Made by a program: the position numbers and the translations under genes
The notes under the pieces: generated by a model
What the model was told of the DNA's origin: nothing
Database searches by the model: none
The model's input: only the letters and a program-made list of their open reading frames with translations
DNA from: Micromonospora sp. CP22
GTDB taxonomy: Bacteria > Actinomycetota > Actinomycetes > Mycobacteriales > Micromonosporaceae
DNA length: 64,000 bases
Assembly: GCF_009712475.1 (NCBI RefSeq)
Contig: NZ_VCJO01000008.1
Span: forward strand, 124,001-188,000
Direction: 5' to 3'
In this document: positions 52,281-60,156 of the stretch, piece after piece
How positions within the stretch are numbered: position 1 is the stretch's first letter
How the letters are laid out: every line of letters begins with the position of its first letter

Positions 52281-53450
52281 TCACCACCGCAGGAGCGCAC
52301 CGATGCCTGCGGCGTCGCGCAGGATCCCGTCAGCGGCCCCCTCGATCGGGCTGACCCGTGCTCCGGTGACCAACGCGCGTTCCACCAGTCGCTCGGTCAG
52401 CCTCGGTTCCGGGGTGTGCGGCTGGCCGGCGGAACCGACCTCGGCGTCCGCGTACAACGCGCCGTCGGCGTCCACGGAACCGGTGTAGCGAACCTGCGGG
52501 TCGTACACCAGATGGGCGACCCGGCCCTCCCGCAGCGCGCCGGCGACCTGGGACAGGCCGAGCGCGCCCACCTGGCTGAGACCGGCGTCGCGGACCCGTT
52601 CGAGCAGGTGGCGCTCGCGGTGGGCGTGGTCGTCGTGCAGCCGCTCGGACACCGCCGTGAGCAGCCCGGCGTCGTCAAGCCCGGCGAGCACCCGCGTGTC
52701 CTGGATCACCGGCTCCTGCAGCGATGCGGGGAGCTTCGCGGTGAGCACGTCGGTCCACCGGTCACCGCCGCTGACCAGGATCCGTTCCCATCCCCGCTCG
52801 GCGGCCATGCCCGCGGCAGCCTCGGCCACCCGGTCCAGGAACCGCCGCGCCCGGTCCTGCTCGCGGGCCTGCCGGTGCTCCAGCATCGGGGTGTTGTACT
52901 GGCCTCGCGGGCCGCCGCCGATCTGACCGGCTCGCTCGTGCGGCGCCTCGATCTCCTCCTGCTCCAGGTGGTCTACCGGCTGCAGCTGACCGAGCCGCCA
53001 TTCCAGCAGCCGGGCGTCGCTGGCGGAGACCAGCACGACGCCGGCTGCCCGGCCCTCGTCGAGCAGCTCCAGCAACGGGTGGATGAACGGTCCGTCGTCG
53101 AGCACGACGCGATTGGGTACGGGCATCTGGCTGTTCAGGCGCAGCACCCAGTCGTCATCGAGCGCGGCGTACACGATCCGGCCCCGGCCGGGCTCGGTCG
53201 GCGCGGTGAGTCGCTCCACCTCCGAAGCGAGCCGGTCCAGCGCGGCGGTCATCTCCCGGCGACGCTCCGCCGGCCCTTCCTCGGCGATGCGGCGTTGCAG
53301 TTCCCGGTAGCGGTTCTTCAGGTCGATCATCGTGGCGTTCCGGTCGGCTGCCGGGTCGGCGTTCACGTACACCGACAACACGCCGAGCGTGTCGGTGCGG
53401 CGGGCCAGGTCCAGCAGGGCCTTGTCATCCAGCTCATGGATGCTCGCCAA
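52281..53450 (-). CDS. Vms1/baeRF-like (release factor 1-fold) protein
   Basis: The 389-residue protein matches the bacterial/archaeal-eRF1-like (baeRF, Vms1-like) family. It has an N-terminal alpha/beta domain, a loop HERAGQIGGGPRGQYNT where eRF1 has GGQ (here GPRGQ), and a C-terminal domain with GALGLSQVAGALREGRVAHLVYDP as in eRF1 domain 3. Such proteins are thought to hydrolyse peptidyl-tRNA on stalled ribosomes. It is monocistronic by position. Confidence 0.82.
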   Translation of the reverse strand: MASIHELDDKALLDLARRTDTLGVLSVYVNADPAADRNATMIDLKNRYRELQRRIAEEGPAERRREMTAALDRLASEVERLTAPTEPGRGRIVYAALDDDWVLRLNSQMPVPNRVVLDDGPFIHPLLELLDEGRAAGVVLVSASDARLLEWRLGQLQPVDHLEQEEIEAPHERAGQIGGGPRGQYNTPMLEHRQAREQDRARRFLDRVAEAAAGMAAERGWERILVSGGDRWTDVLTAKLPASLQEPVIQDTRVLAGLDDAGLLTAVSERLHDDHAHRERHLLERVRDAGLSQVGALGLSQVAGALREGRVAHLVYDPQVRYTGSVDADGALYADAEVGSAGQPHTPEPRLTERLVERALVTGARVSPIEGAADGILRDAAGIGALLRW

Positions 53451-53521
53451 GATTCCTCACCCCTTCTCGTGGCAACGGCTACCCCAACCACCGTAGCCCG
53501 ACCGAGCCGAGGCGGCAGGGA

Positions 53522-54376
53522 TCAACGATGCTGACCAGCCGGGCCGAGATGGTTGATGTCGTACCCGTCGGGGTAGGTCCTGGTGGTGATGCCGTTGGCG
53601 AACAGCGGCGTGGCCCGGGGTGCGCCGAACCAGCGTTGCAGCCGGGCGCGGGTCTTCAGCGTCAGGTGCAGGCCGGCTCGGATCGGCCAGGCCGGCGTGT
53701 CGACCCGTGTCGCCCGGCGCAGTGGTGCGTCGTACATGGCGCTGACCAGGGCGTTGCCGAGCGGGGTGAGGGGTTTGGGAATGCGGGTGAGCATCAGCGT
53801 GCGGGTGGCCCGCTCGATGGTGGCCGCGTCGTCGTTGGGCTTCAGATGAGCCGCGTCGTGCGCGTCGAACCAGGCCGAGAACGCCTCGTAGGAGTCGGGG
53901 ATGTTCCTGATGCTCATTCGGTGGCCCAACTCGCGGTAGAAGTGGTAGGTGGCCTGCCGTTCGTGGCAGCAGGGGCGACGCCAGCCGTACCGCTGGAGCC
54001 AGCGGGTGGGGATGACTACCAGGCAGCCGAGGACGTAGAGGTAGTCGTCGTTGGGGATGTCGTACGGGCGGTGGATCTGGTTGACCCGCCGTAGGGCGTC
54101 ACGCCCCCGTGGTTCGTCGAAGCCGTTGAGCACCATCTCGTACATGAGCAGACCGGTGTCGTCGAGGCGCTTCTGGGTGCGCTCGGTCAGCTCGCCGGTG
54201 GCGGTGTGCACGGCGGCGATGGCCGGAACGGAGAAGGACCTGTTGAAGGCGAGGTTGAGGCCCAGCTTCATGTCCCACGGAAACTCGTAGCGCAGCATCG
54301 TCTGGTAGATCGCCAGGTAGTCGCGCTCGGGGTCGAGGGTGCGGGTGCGGGCGAGGTTGGCGTAGCGGGCTCTCAT
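53522..54376 (-). CDS. MpaB/DUF2236-family oxygenase-like protein
   Basis: The 284-residue protein belongs to the DUF2236 / ER-bound oxygenase MpaB / rubber-oxygenase-related family. It starts with a helix, then DPERDYLAIYQTMLRYEFPWD, an RYGWRRPCCHERQATYHFYRELGHRM region, and a DAAHLKPND segment, giving several His for heme ligation. The ATG at 54376 overlaps the upstream membrane-protein stop (ATGA). It is the last gene of the XRE-ImmA operon, and the pair with a MAB_1171c-like protein is seen in other actinobacteria. Confidence 0.82.
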   Translation of the reverse strand: MRARYANLARTRTLDPERDYLAIYQTMLRYEFPWDMKLGLNLAFNRSFSVPAIAAVHTATGELTERTQKRLDDTGLLMYEMVLNGFDEPRGRDALRRVNQIHRPYDIPNDDYLYVLGCLVVIPTRWLQRYGWRRPCCHERQATYHFYRELGHRMSIRNIPDSYEAFSAWFDAHDAAHLKPNDDAATIERATRTLMLTRIPKPLTPLGNALVSAMYDAPLRRATRVDTPAWPIRAGLHLTLKTRARLQRWFGAPRATPLFANGITTRTYPDGYDINHLGPAGQHR

Positions 54377-55602
54377 CGGCTGGGGTCTCCGAGCGCGGAC
54401 CCGTGGACGGGGAGGTGTCGGGAGGTGGCGAGCGTCTGGGCGACCACGAGCGAGCGGGCGTAGGTGCTGGACACCAGCGTCAGCCAGGCGATCTCTCCGG
54501 CGTAGCCGTCGGAGGGGCGGTGCAGGCCGTCGGGGGGCAGGGGGAGTGCGGCGACGAGGCCCCGCTGGTGGGCGCGGAGTGCGCAGGCCAGGTGTGCCGC
54601 CTCGATCGTGGCCCGCCGTTCGTCGCCGGTCAGGCCGGCCCGCTCGGCGTGCTGCTCGGCCAGCGCGGTCACCCTGCTGTCCATGTACGGGCGCAGGGCG
54701 AGACAGCCGTCGCGGATCTCGGCGGCACGGCGGGTCAACGCGTAGTCGATGTCGCGGACGGCGCCGAGCCGTCGGCGCAGGCTCGCGTCGAGTTCGAGCT
54801 CGGGCAGGGCGTCGACGAGGTCGCGCCAGAGCGGTTCGAGGCGCTGGTAGGAGCGGAAGTCGTCCCAGCGCCGGGTGATCGTGAGGATCGGGCCCCAGGC
54901 GGGCATGGTCAGGCCGATCATCATGAGCAGGGCGCTGATGGTGACCAGGACCGCGGCGATCTCCCGCTCGCCGGTGGGCTGGTAGCCACTCCAGTAGGCG
55001 ATCAGGTACGCGATCTTGTTGGTGCTGTAGAGCAGGGCGACGGCGGCGCCGACGGCGGTGATGCGGAGGCCCCGACGCAGCCAGGGGCGTCCGCAGATGC
55101 GGGCGAAGCGCCAGCACAACCGGGTGATGTCGGTGCAGTAGGCGAAGAAGCCGACGACCATGAAGATCAGCAGGTACGCGGTGACGGCGGAATCTCGGGC
55201 GTACTCGACCGTCAGCTGCACCGGGGTGTCGTAGCTGAGCGTGTAGGCGAACAGCCCGGCCATGGTGAGGAGGGCGCCGCCGGTGACCCAGACCCAGCGT
55301 CGGCTACGGGCCGCCGCCTTCGCCGGTGGCAGCGCCAGGTGGAGCAGCATGTGTTCGGCGCTGGCGGCGATCGTCATGGCGCAGCCGTGCGAGACGAACT
55401 TGGCGAGGTTGGGTAGGCCGGAAGCCTGGTCGATGCTGGTGGCCAGGGGCGGGATGGCGAGGGTGATCCCGGTGGCGAAGGCGCCGAGCGCCACGCAGAT
55501 CGCGCCCCGGACCTGGCTCGGTTGCCGGCGCTGGAGCCGGAGCATGTAGCTGAAGGCGAACCAGCCGGCGATCGCGCACACGCCGTAGAGAATGGTGTCC
55601 AT
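54373..55602 (-). CDS. MAB_1171c-like multi-pass membrane protein
   Basis: This 409-residue protein has about seven membrane helices in the first 240 residues and a soluble C-terminal part with RRWDDFRSYQRLEPLWRDLVDALPEL, the hallmark of MAB_1171c-like proteins. Its function is unknown; a role as a transporter has been suggested only by annotation. It follows the ImmA gene by 6 nt and overlaps the MpaB-like gene by 4 nt. Confidence 0.85.
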   Translation of the reverse strand: MDTILYGVCAIAGWFAFSYMLRLQRRQPSQVRGAICVALGAFATGITLAIPPLATSIDQASGLPNLAKFVSHGCAMTIAASAEHMLLHLALPPAKAAARSRRWVWVTGGALLTMAGLFAYTLSYDTPVQLTVEYARDSAVTAYLLIFMVVGFFAYCTDITRLCWRFARICGRPWLRRGLRITAVGAAVALLYSTNKIAYLIAYWSGYQPTGEREIAAVLVTISALLMMIGLTMPAWGPILTITRRWDDFRSYQRLEPLWRDLVDALPELELDASLRRRLGAVRDIDYALTRRAAEIRDGCLALRPYMDSRVTALAEQHAERAGLTGDERRATIEAAHLACALRAHQRGLVAALPLPPDGLHRPSDGYAGEIAWLTLVSSTYARSLVVAQTLATSRHLPVHGSALGDPSR

Positions 55603-55608
55603 GCCGCT

Positions 55609-56181
55609 CTACCAGTCGGGGTGTTCCAGCGAGTGCCGTAGCCGTCCGTACAACTCGGCCTGGCCGCTGTCCAGGGGGGACTCCCGCCTGCGGTCGTGGC
55701 CGCCGCGGGCCCGGCGCAGGATCAGCGAGCCGATCATCTCGGCTTCGCGTTCCTCGGCCGCCGCGTAGTTGCTGCGGCCGAGGCTGCGCTGGACCAGTGC
55801 CGGGTCGAGGTCGGGCAGGAGCAGGCGTGAGGCTGCCGGATCCAGGACCTCGGTGGCCCGGTGCCCGGCGATCAGGTGACCCAACTCGTGACTGATGATC
55901 AGCAACTGGTGCAGGGGTGAGGTGTCCTGCTCGAAGAAGATGGCGTCGAACTCGCCGGTGGGGACGCACATCCCGCACACCGTGTGCGCCGGAAGTTTGA
56001 TCGGCAGGAGGTGGATGGGTCGGCCACGCCGTTCGCCGAGCACGTCGCAGAGCTTCCGGATTTCGAAAGGCTCCGGTATCTCCAGCTCGGCGACGATTCT
56101 CTCGCAGTGTTTGCGCAGTCGGTGCAAACTCACGTCAGCGATCCCCTGCTCGTCAGCGTACTGCCACTGAAGGATTTGCAC
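55609..56181 (-). CDS. ImmA/IrrE-family metallopeptidase
   Basis: The 190-residue protein has the zinc-peptidase motif HELGH with a downstream acidic ligand region (EEREAE), as in ImmA/IrrE/COG2856 proteases that cleave partner repressors. It has GTG at 56181, 2 nt after the XRE gene. The natural target is presumably the XRE regulator encoded just upstream. Confidence 0.93.
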   Translation of the reverse strand: MQILQWQYADEQGIADVSLHRLRKHCERIVAELEIPEPFEIRKLCDVLGERRGRPIHLLPIKLPAHTVCGMCVPTGEFDAIFFEQDTSPLHQLLIISHELGHLIAGHRATEVLDPAASRLLLPDLDPALVQRSLGRSNYAAAEEREAEMIGSLILRRARGGHDRRRESPLDSGQAELYGRLRHSLEHPDW

Positions 56182-56183
56182 GG

Positions 56184-56705
56184 CTAGGCGAGATCGTCCG
56201 GCGTGGCACTGGTGTCGCCCAGGCTGGCACCTGTGGCCACGGCCCGCAGTCGGGCCACCATCTGTTCGATGAGCTGTGTATCTGTTGCCGAGAGCCCATT
56301 GTCGGCGAGGACCTGGCGTAGCGCCACCTGTTTGATGTCCATTCGGCGCAGCTCGCTGAGCAGGGTGAGTTGTTCCTGTATGCGACGTGCGGCCACGTCG
56401 TCGACGAAGTAGCCGCTGTTCACCCCGAACACGGTGGCCAGGGCGCGTACGTGTGAGGTGCGGGGATCGCTGGCCACGCCGCGCCGCAACTCTCCGATGT
56501 AGGCGGCGCTGATGGTGACTCCGGTTTCGCCCGCCGTGGCGTTGATCTTGTCGGCGATCTCTTTGTTGGTGTACTTACGGCCGGGCTCGTGGGAGTCGCC
56601 TAGTTCGTCCGGAGTGGGGCGGATCTTGTCGAAGAGATACTCCAGTCGGGCGGCGAGGGTGTCGAGAGGCGGTAGTTCCTGCTCAACGTGTTGATCGTCG
56701 GCCAT
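56184..56705 (-). CDS. XRE-type transcriptional regulator paired with ImmA protease
   Basis: This 173-residue protein has an N-terminal XRE helix-turn-helix (about 45-95, YTNKEIADKINATAGETGVTISAAYIGELRRG) followed by GVNSGYFVDD and a helical C-terminal part. The HTH sits after a 40-residue acidic extension, as in several actinobacterial regulators next to ImmA. ATG at 56705 has GAAGGG upstream. It probably represses its own promoter through the inverted repeats upstream. Confidence 0.9.
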   Translation of the reverse strand: MADDQHVEQELPPLDTLAARLEYLFDKIRPTPDELGDSHEPGRKYTNKEIADKINATAGETGVTISAAYIGELRRGVASDPRTSHVRALATVFGVNSGYFVDDVAARRIQEQLTLLSELRRMDIKQVALRQVLADNGLSATDTQLIEQMVARLRAVATGASLGDTSATPDDLA

Positions 56706-56759
56706 CACTCTCAACCCTTCAACGACTAAACGTCAGTGTCGCAGATGCGCGCCTTAGTA

Positions 56760-56824
56760 AACAGGCGTTGACACCCGCACGCAAAGTCAGCGTATGCTCG
56801 CACCTGTTTGGAGCAACGCCTGTT
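56760..56824. promoter_or_regulatory. Divergent promoter with 11-bp inverted repeat AACAGGCGTTG / CAACGCCTGTT
   Basis: The arms are at 56760-56770 and 56814-56824, 43 nt apart. Rightward: TTGACA 56768-56773, TATGCT 56793-56798, spacer 19 nt. Leftward (towards the XRE gene): TTGCGT, 17 nt, TTTACT, with the left arm in its spacer. The right arm is just after the rightward start. This layout suggests one regulator controlling both directions. The whole 404-nt stretch 56706-57109 has no convincing gene besides weakly coding frames. Confidence 0.5.
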
Positions 56825-57109
56825 GAGCGCTTACGAAGAACGGCTCAACATGCGTTGTGTGGTCGGTGTTTTGCCTGGTCCGGCCACCCGAACGAGCGGA
56901 GCCGTCGGTGAGAGGGATCAGCTCTGTGAGGAGCGAAACGGGGGATGCCTCTCGCGGACGCTCGCTGGCGCACTCGGTCGTCGGCAGGGGCACCGCGATC
57001 GGCGGCCCTGCCCGACCACCGCTGCAAACGGGGGCTGGACCGCTCGGTGGGCCGTTGCCTGCCAGCGGTCCAGCGACGGCGGCCCAGGGTGGCCTGAGGA
57101 GGTAGCACG

Positions 57110-57175
57110 GTGATCGTCACCGCGCGTGCGATGGCGTTGATCGGCAGCGACGGGTCGCGGGTGGTCGGGGCATGA
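57110..57175 (+). CDS. Possible 21-residue leader peptide upstream of the SAF gene
   Basis: GTG at 57110 follows a perfect AGGAGG with a 7-nt gap. The frame has about 90% G/C third positions and its TGA overlaps the ATG of the SAF gene (ATGA). It could be a translational coupling leader. No homologue is recognisable at this length. Confidence 0.4.
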   Translation: MIVTARAMALIGSDGSRVVGA

Positions 57176-57897
57176 CCACGCCAATGGAGGCGGCCACCGG
57201 TGTGCGCGCCGTCGTCGCCGCTGGTGGCAGCAGTTGCCCTCCGCTGGCCGCGCCGAACGCCGTCGCCCCGGGCGACCCGCGCCGCCGGTGGCGGCCGGCG
57301 TCGGCCTGGCTGGCGCTGGCGCTGCTCTCCACCGTCGGCCTGATCGCGGTCTCGGTGCTGCCCAGGGGCGACACCACCGATGAGTACCTGGCGGTGAGCA
57401 CCAGGGTCGAGGCCGGCTCCCTCATCGACCGGTCGCATCTCACCACAGTGCGGATCACCACCGACCCGGCACTCACACCGATCCGGGCCAGCGCCGCCGA
57501 CGACGTCGTCGGCAGGTACGCCTCGGTCACGCTGGTGCCGGGCACCCTGCTGACCCGCGCACAGCTGACCGACGTGCCGGTGCCGGACGACGGCCGGCGG
57601 CTCGTGGGTCTCAACCTGCCCACCGAGCGGCTGCCCACCGAGCGGGTCGCACCCGGTGCCGAGGTGCGGCTGGTGGTGACCGTCGACGACGCCGTGGTGT
57701 CCCACCACCACTGGGTCTCCCGCCACCGGCAGCCGCCGACGCCGACGAGCATCGAGGCCACCGTGGTGGACATGCGCGTCGGCGACACCGCCGGCACCAC
57801 GCTGCTCAACGTCGCCGTCGCCGAGTGCGACCGGCCACTGGTCGTCTCCGGTGCCGCCGCCGGTCGGATCGCCGTCGCGTTGGCCGCCCGCAAGTGA
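57172..57897 (+). CDS. SAF-domain (CpaB/FlgA-like) membrane protein
   Basis: The 241-residue protein has a Pro-rich cytoplasmic N-terminus, one membrane helix (about 43-63) and an external SAF domain (VSTRVEAGSLIDRSHL, then VGRYASVTLVPGTLLTRAQLTDV), as in CpaB/RcpC pilus-assembly and related proteins. No pilus genes are adjacent, so the role is uncertain. It is divergent from the XRE operon and convergent with the methyltransferase. Confidence 0.8.
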   Translation: MTTPMEAATGVRAVVAAGGSSCPPLAAPNAVAPGDPRRRWRPASAWLALALLSTVGLIAVSVLPRGDTTDEYLAVSTRVEAGSLIDRSHLTTVRITTDPALTPIRASAADDVVGRYASVTLVPGTLLTRAQLTDVPVPDDGRRLVGLNLPTERLPTERVAPGAEVRLVVTVDDAVVSHHHWVSRHRQPPTPTSIEATVVDMRVGDTAGTTLLNVAVAECDRPLVVSGAAAGRIAVALAARK

Positions 57898-57900
57898 CGG

Positions 57901-57922
57901 GCGACGTCGCACCCGCCGTCGC
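57901..57922. terminator. Hairpin GCGACG-N10-CGTCGC between convergent genes
   Basis: A perfect 6-bp stem lies in the 33-nt gap between the convergent SAF and methyltransferase genes. It has no T-run, so any terminator function is tentative and would serve both directions. Confidence 0.3.
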
Positions 57923-57930
57923 GGGCCGGG

Positions 57931-58953
57931 TCACGGGACCGGTTTGTACGCGATGACCAGCTCCCAGGTGCCTGGCAGCACCGCCACGTTCTCGAAGCCG
58001 GTCTCCGCGAGCAGTTTGGTGTAGAAGTCGGCCTCCCGTAGTCGGCTGACGCTGCTGTCGACGCCGATCAGGAAGTAGCTCCAGAAGAACTGCATGGCCA
58101 GCCGATCCGGGGTGCGGAACTCCTCGCAGACGAGGATCAGCCCGCCCGGCTCCAACGCCGCGTACGCCTGCCGAACCAGGTCGCGCGCCACCGGGTTCGG
58201 CCAGTCGTGCAGGACCCGGACGAAGGAGAGCGCATCGTAGCCGCGCGGCAGGGCCTCGGTGAAGAAGTCACCGCCGACGAAGCCGAGCCGATCCGCGTGG
58301 CCGCTGCTGTCCCGGGTGGCCGCCACCAGCGGTGCCACCGCCGGCAGGTTGTACACGTCGGCGCGCAGGCCCGGCGCGGAGTCGAGGATGTGGGCGGCGA
58401 GCGTGCCGTCCCCGCCGCCGACGTCGAGCAGCCGGTGCCGGTCCGACCAGAGTCGACTGGCGTGGCGGCGCACCGTGTCGATCGCCGGCCCCAGCCCGAG
58501 GGCCATGCTGCGCTCGAACTCGGCGGTCTGGGCGGCCGTCTTCGGCGGCCAGGCGAACCCGTCCTCGATGCTGACCTCGCCGCGCAGACTCTCGGCCAGC
58601 CGCCCGTGCAGCTGCCGCCACGGGTAGCGGTCCCGGTCCCGCTCGGTGGCGCCCGGCCCGACCACCGCGTGGACCGCGTCGCGGAGCCCCAGCACGGCGC
58701 GGTAGCTGGTGGTGCCGATGTCGTCGCCGGGCTCGTCACGGACCAGGAAGCCGAGGCTCTCGATGCAGTCGAGGAACTTGTACAGCCGTAGCGGAAGCAC
58801 CCCGAACTGCGCCGCCAACGCGTCGAGGCGGACCGGTCCGGGCTCCAGCGCGTCGAGCAGCCCCAGGTCGAGCGCCGTGGCCAGGACGTCCATGGCCTTG
58901 GGCCCGTTGACGAGCAGGCTCAGCAACGCCCGTGGTGAGAGGGTGACGGTCAC
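57931..58953 (-). CDS. SAM-dependent methyltransferase (plant-type O-methyltransferase fold)
   Basis: The 340-residue protein has an N-terminal helical dimerisation domain (ALDLGLLDALEPGPVRLDALAAQFG) and a C-terminal SAM domain with VGGGDGTLA, as in acetylserotonin/caffeate-type small-molecule methyltransferases. In actinomycetes such enzymes also methylate carbon, for example 3-hydroxykynurenine on the way to 4-methyl-3-hydroxyanthranilate. It is coupled to the kynureninase-like gene by a GTGA overlap, so a kynurenine- or anthranilate-type acceptor is likely. The exact acceptor is inference. Confidence 0.88.
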   Translation of the reverse strand: MTVTLSPRALLSLLVNGPKAMDVLATALDLGLLDALEPGPVRLDALAAQFGVLPLRLYKFLDCIESLGFLVRDEPGDDIGTTSYRAVLGLRDAVHAVVGPGATERDRDRYPWRQLHGRLAESLRGEVSIEDGFAWPPKTAAQTAEFERSMALGLGPAIDTVRRHASRLWSDRHRLLDVGGGDGTLAAHILDSAPGLRADVYNLPAVAPLVAATRDSSGHADRLGFVGGDFFTEALPRGYDALSFVRVLHDWPNPVARDLVRQAYAALEPGGLILVCEEFRTPDRLAMQFFWSYFLIGVDSSVSRLREADFYTKLLAETGFENVAVLPGTWELVIAYKPVP

Positions 58954-60113
58954 CGGTGCAGCTCCTTCTCCAGCGCATCCATGAACAGGTCGATCTCGTC
59001 GAGGGTGTTGTAGACGTGCGGGCCGACCCGCAGGTAGCCGCGCCAGCTACAGATCACGTCACGGGCGGCCAGCCGCCGCTTGACGGCCTCGCCGTCGGGC
59101 ACGTCCAGACACACCACCCCGCCCCGCTGGGCCGGGGAGGTGGGGCTGACCGCGACGATGCCGGCGGCCTCGGCCCGGTCCAACACCCGTTGGGTCAGCG
59201 CCAGCGAGTGCCGGCGGATGGCGTCGACGCCGACGCCGAGCAGCAGGTCGATGCCGACCTGTGAGACCAGGGAGGTCAGCGGGTAGGGCGTGCCACCGGC
59301 GAAACGTCGGACACCGGGAGCCCAGCCGTACGACGGTCGGAAGGTCAGCGCCCGGTCGCCGGCCTGCCAGCCGGTGGCCGCCGGGGTCAACGACGGCAGC
59401 AGGGCCGGGCGGACGTAGAGCAACCCGGTGCCGACCCCGCACAGCCACTTGTGGGAACCGCCGATGACCACGTCGACGCCGAGCGCGGTGACGTCCAGCG
59501 GCACCACCCCGACGGTCTGGAAGGCGTCCACCACCACCAGCGCGCCGACCTGGTGGGCGTGGGCCACCAGGCGGGACAGGTCGACGGTGGCGCCGGAGGT
59601 GAAGCTGGCGTGCGGCACGCACACCAGCAGCGTCCGCTCGTCGATCCTGGCCTCCAGCGCGTCCTGGTCGAGGTGGGGACCGCCGGTGCCGACCACGTCG
59701 ACCTCGGCCCCATATCGGCCGTACGCGCGGAAGATGAACGGCACCGTCGGATAGTCGAGATCCGTGATGACCACCCGGTTGCGCGGCGGACGGTAGTCGA
59801 AGCAGGACGCCACCCGGGCCAGGAAGGTGCTCAGGTTCGCGTCGGTGAGCACGCTGCCCGGTGGCGCGCCGAGGAGCGCGGCCACCGAGTCCGCGTACCG
59901 GTCGAGACCGGTGTGCCAGTCCTGCCATAACTCGTCGCGCCAACCGCGCAGCGTCTCCCAGTAGTCGTGCAGTACGCGCTCGGCGCCCCTCGGCACCGCC
60001 CCGGTGGAGTTGCTGTTCAGGTACACACAGGTCTGCAACAGGGGAAACTCGGCGCGCAGGGCGGCGTGCGTGTCGGCGTCGAGGCATCGGGGGCTCTGCT
60101 CGGGCTGGCTCAC
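58950..60113 (-). CDS. Kynureninase-like fold-type I PLP enzyme
   Basis: This 387-residue aminotransferase class V-type protein has YLNSNSTGAVP at the N-terminus, a PLP-binding Asp in VVVDAFQTVG, the Schiff-base Lys in GGSHKWLCG and a C-terminal VICSWRG...LRVGPHVYNTLDE typical of the kynureninase family. It could hydrolyse a kynurenine derivative to an anthranilate and alanine, but a cysteine-lyase or epimerase activity is possible in this superfamily. AGGAG precedes the GTG by 6 nt. It lies between the TDO-like genes and the methyltransferase. Confidence 0.85.
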   Translation of the reverse strand: MSQPEQSPRCLDADTHAALRAEFPLLQTCVYLNSNSTGAVPRGAERVLHDYWETLRGWRDELWQDWHTGLDRYADSVAALLGAPPGSVLTDANLSTFLARVASCFDYRPPRNRVVITDLDYPTVPFIFRAYGRYGAEVDVVGTGGPHLDQDALEARIDERTLLVCVPHASFTSGATVDLSRLVAHAHQVGALVVVDAFQTVGVVPLDVTALGVDVVIGGSHKWLCGVGTGLLYVRPALLPSLTPAATGWQAGDRALTFRPSYGWAPGVRRFAGGTPYPLTSLVSQVGIDLLLGVGVDAIRRHSLALTQRVLDRAEAAGIVAVSPTSPAQRGGVVCLDVPDGEAVKRRLAARDVICSWRGYLRVGPHVYNTLDEIDLFMDALEKELHR

Positions 60114-60156
60114 GCGTGGCTCCTCTCATCCCGCTCGGCCGTGGGGAGGTCGGCGG

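Noticed and set aside
56857..57105. An 82-codon plus-strand frame upstream of the SAF gene
   Set aside because: Codon bias is weaker than in neighbours, no SD at its start and no family recognised; it overlaps another equally weak frame.
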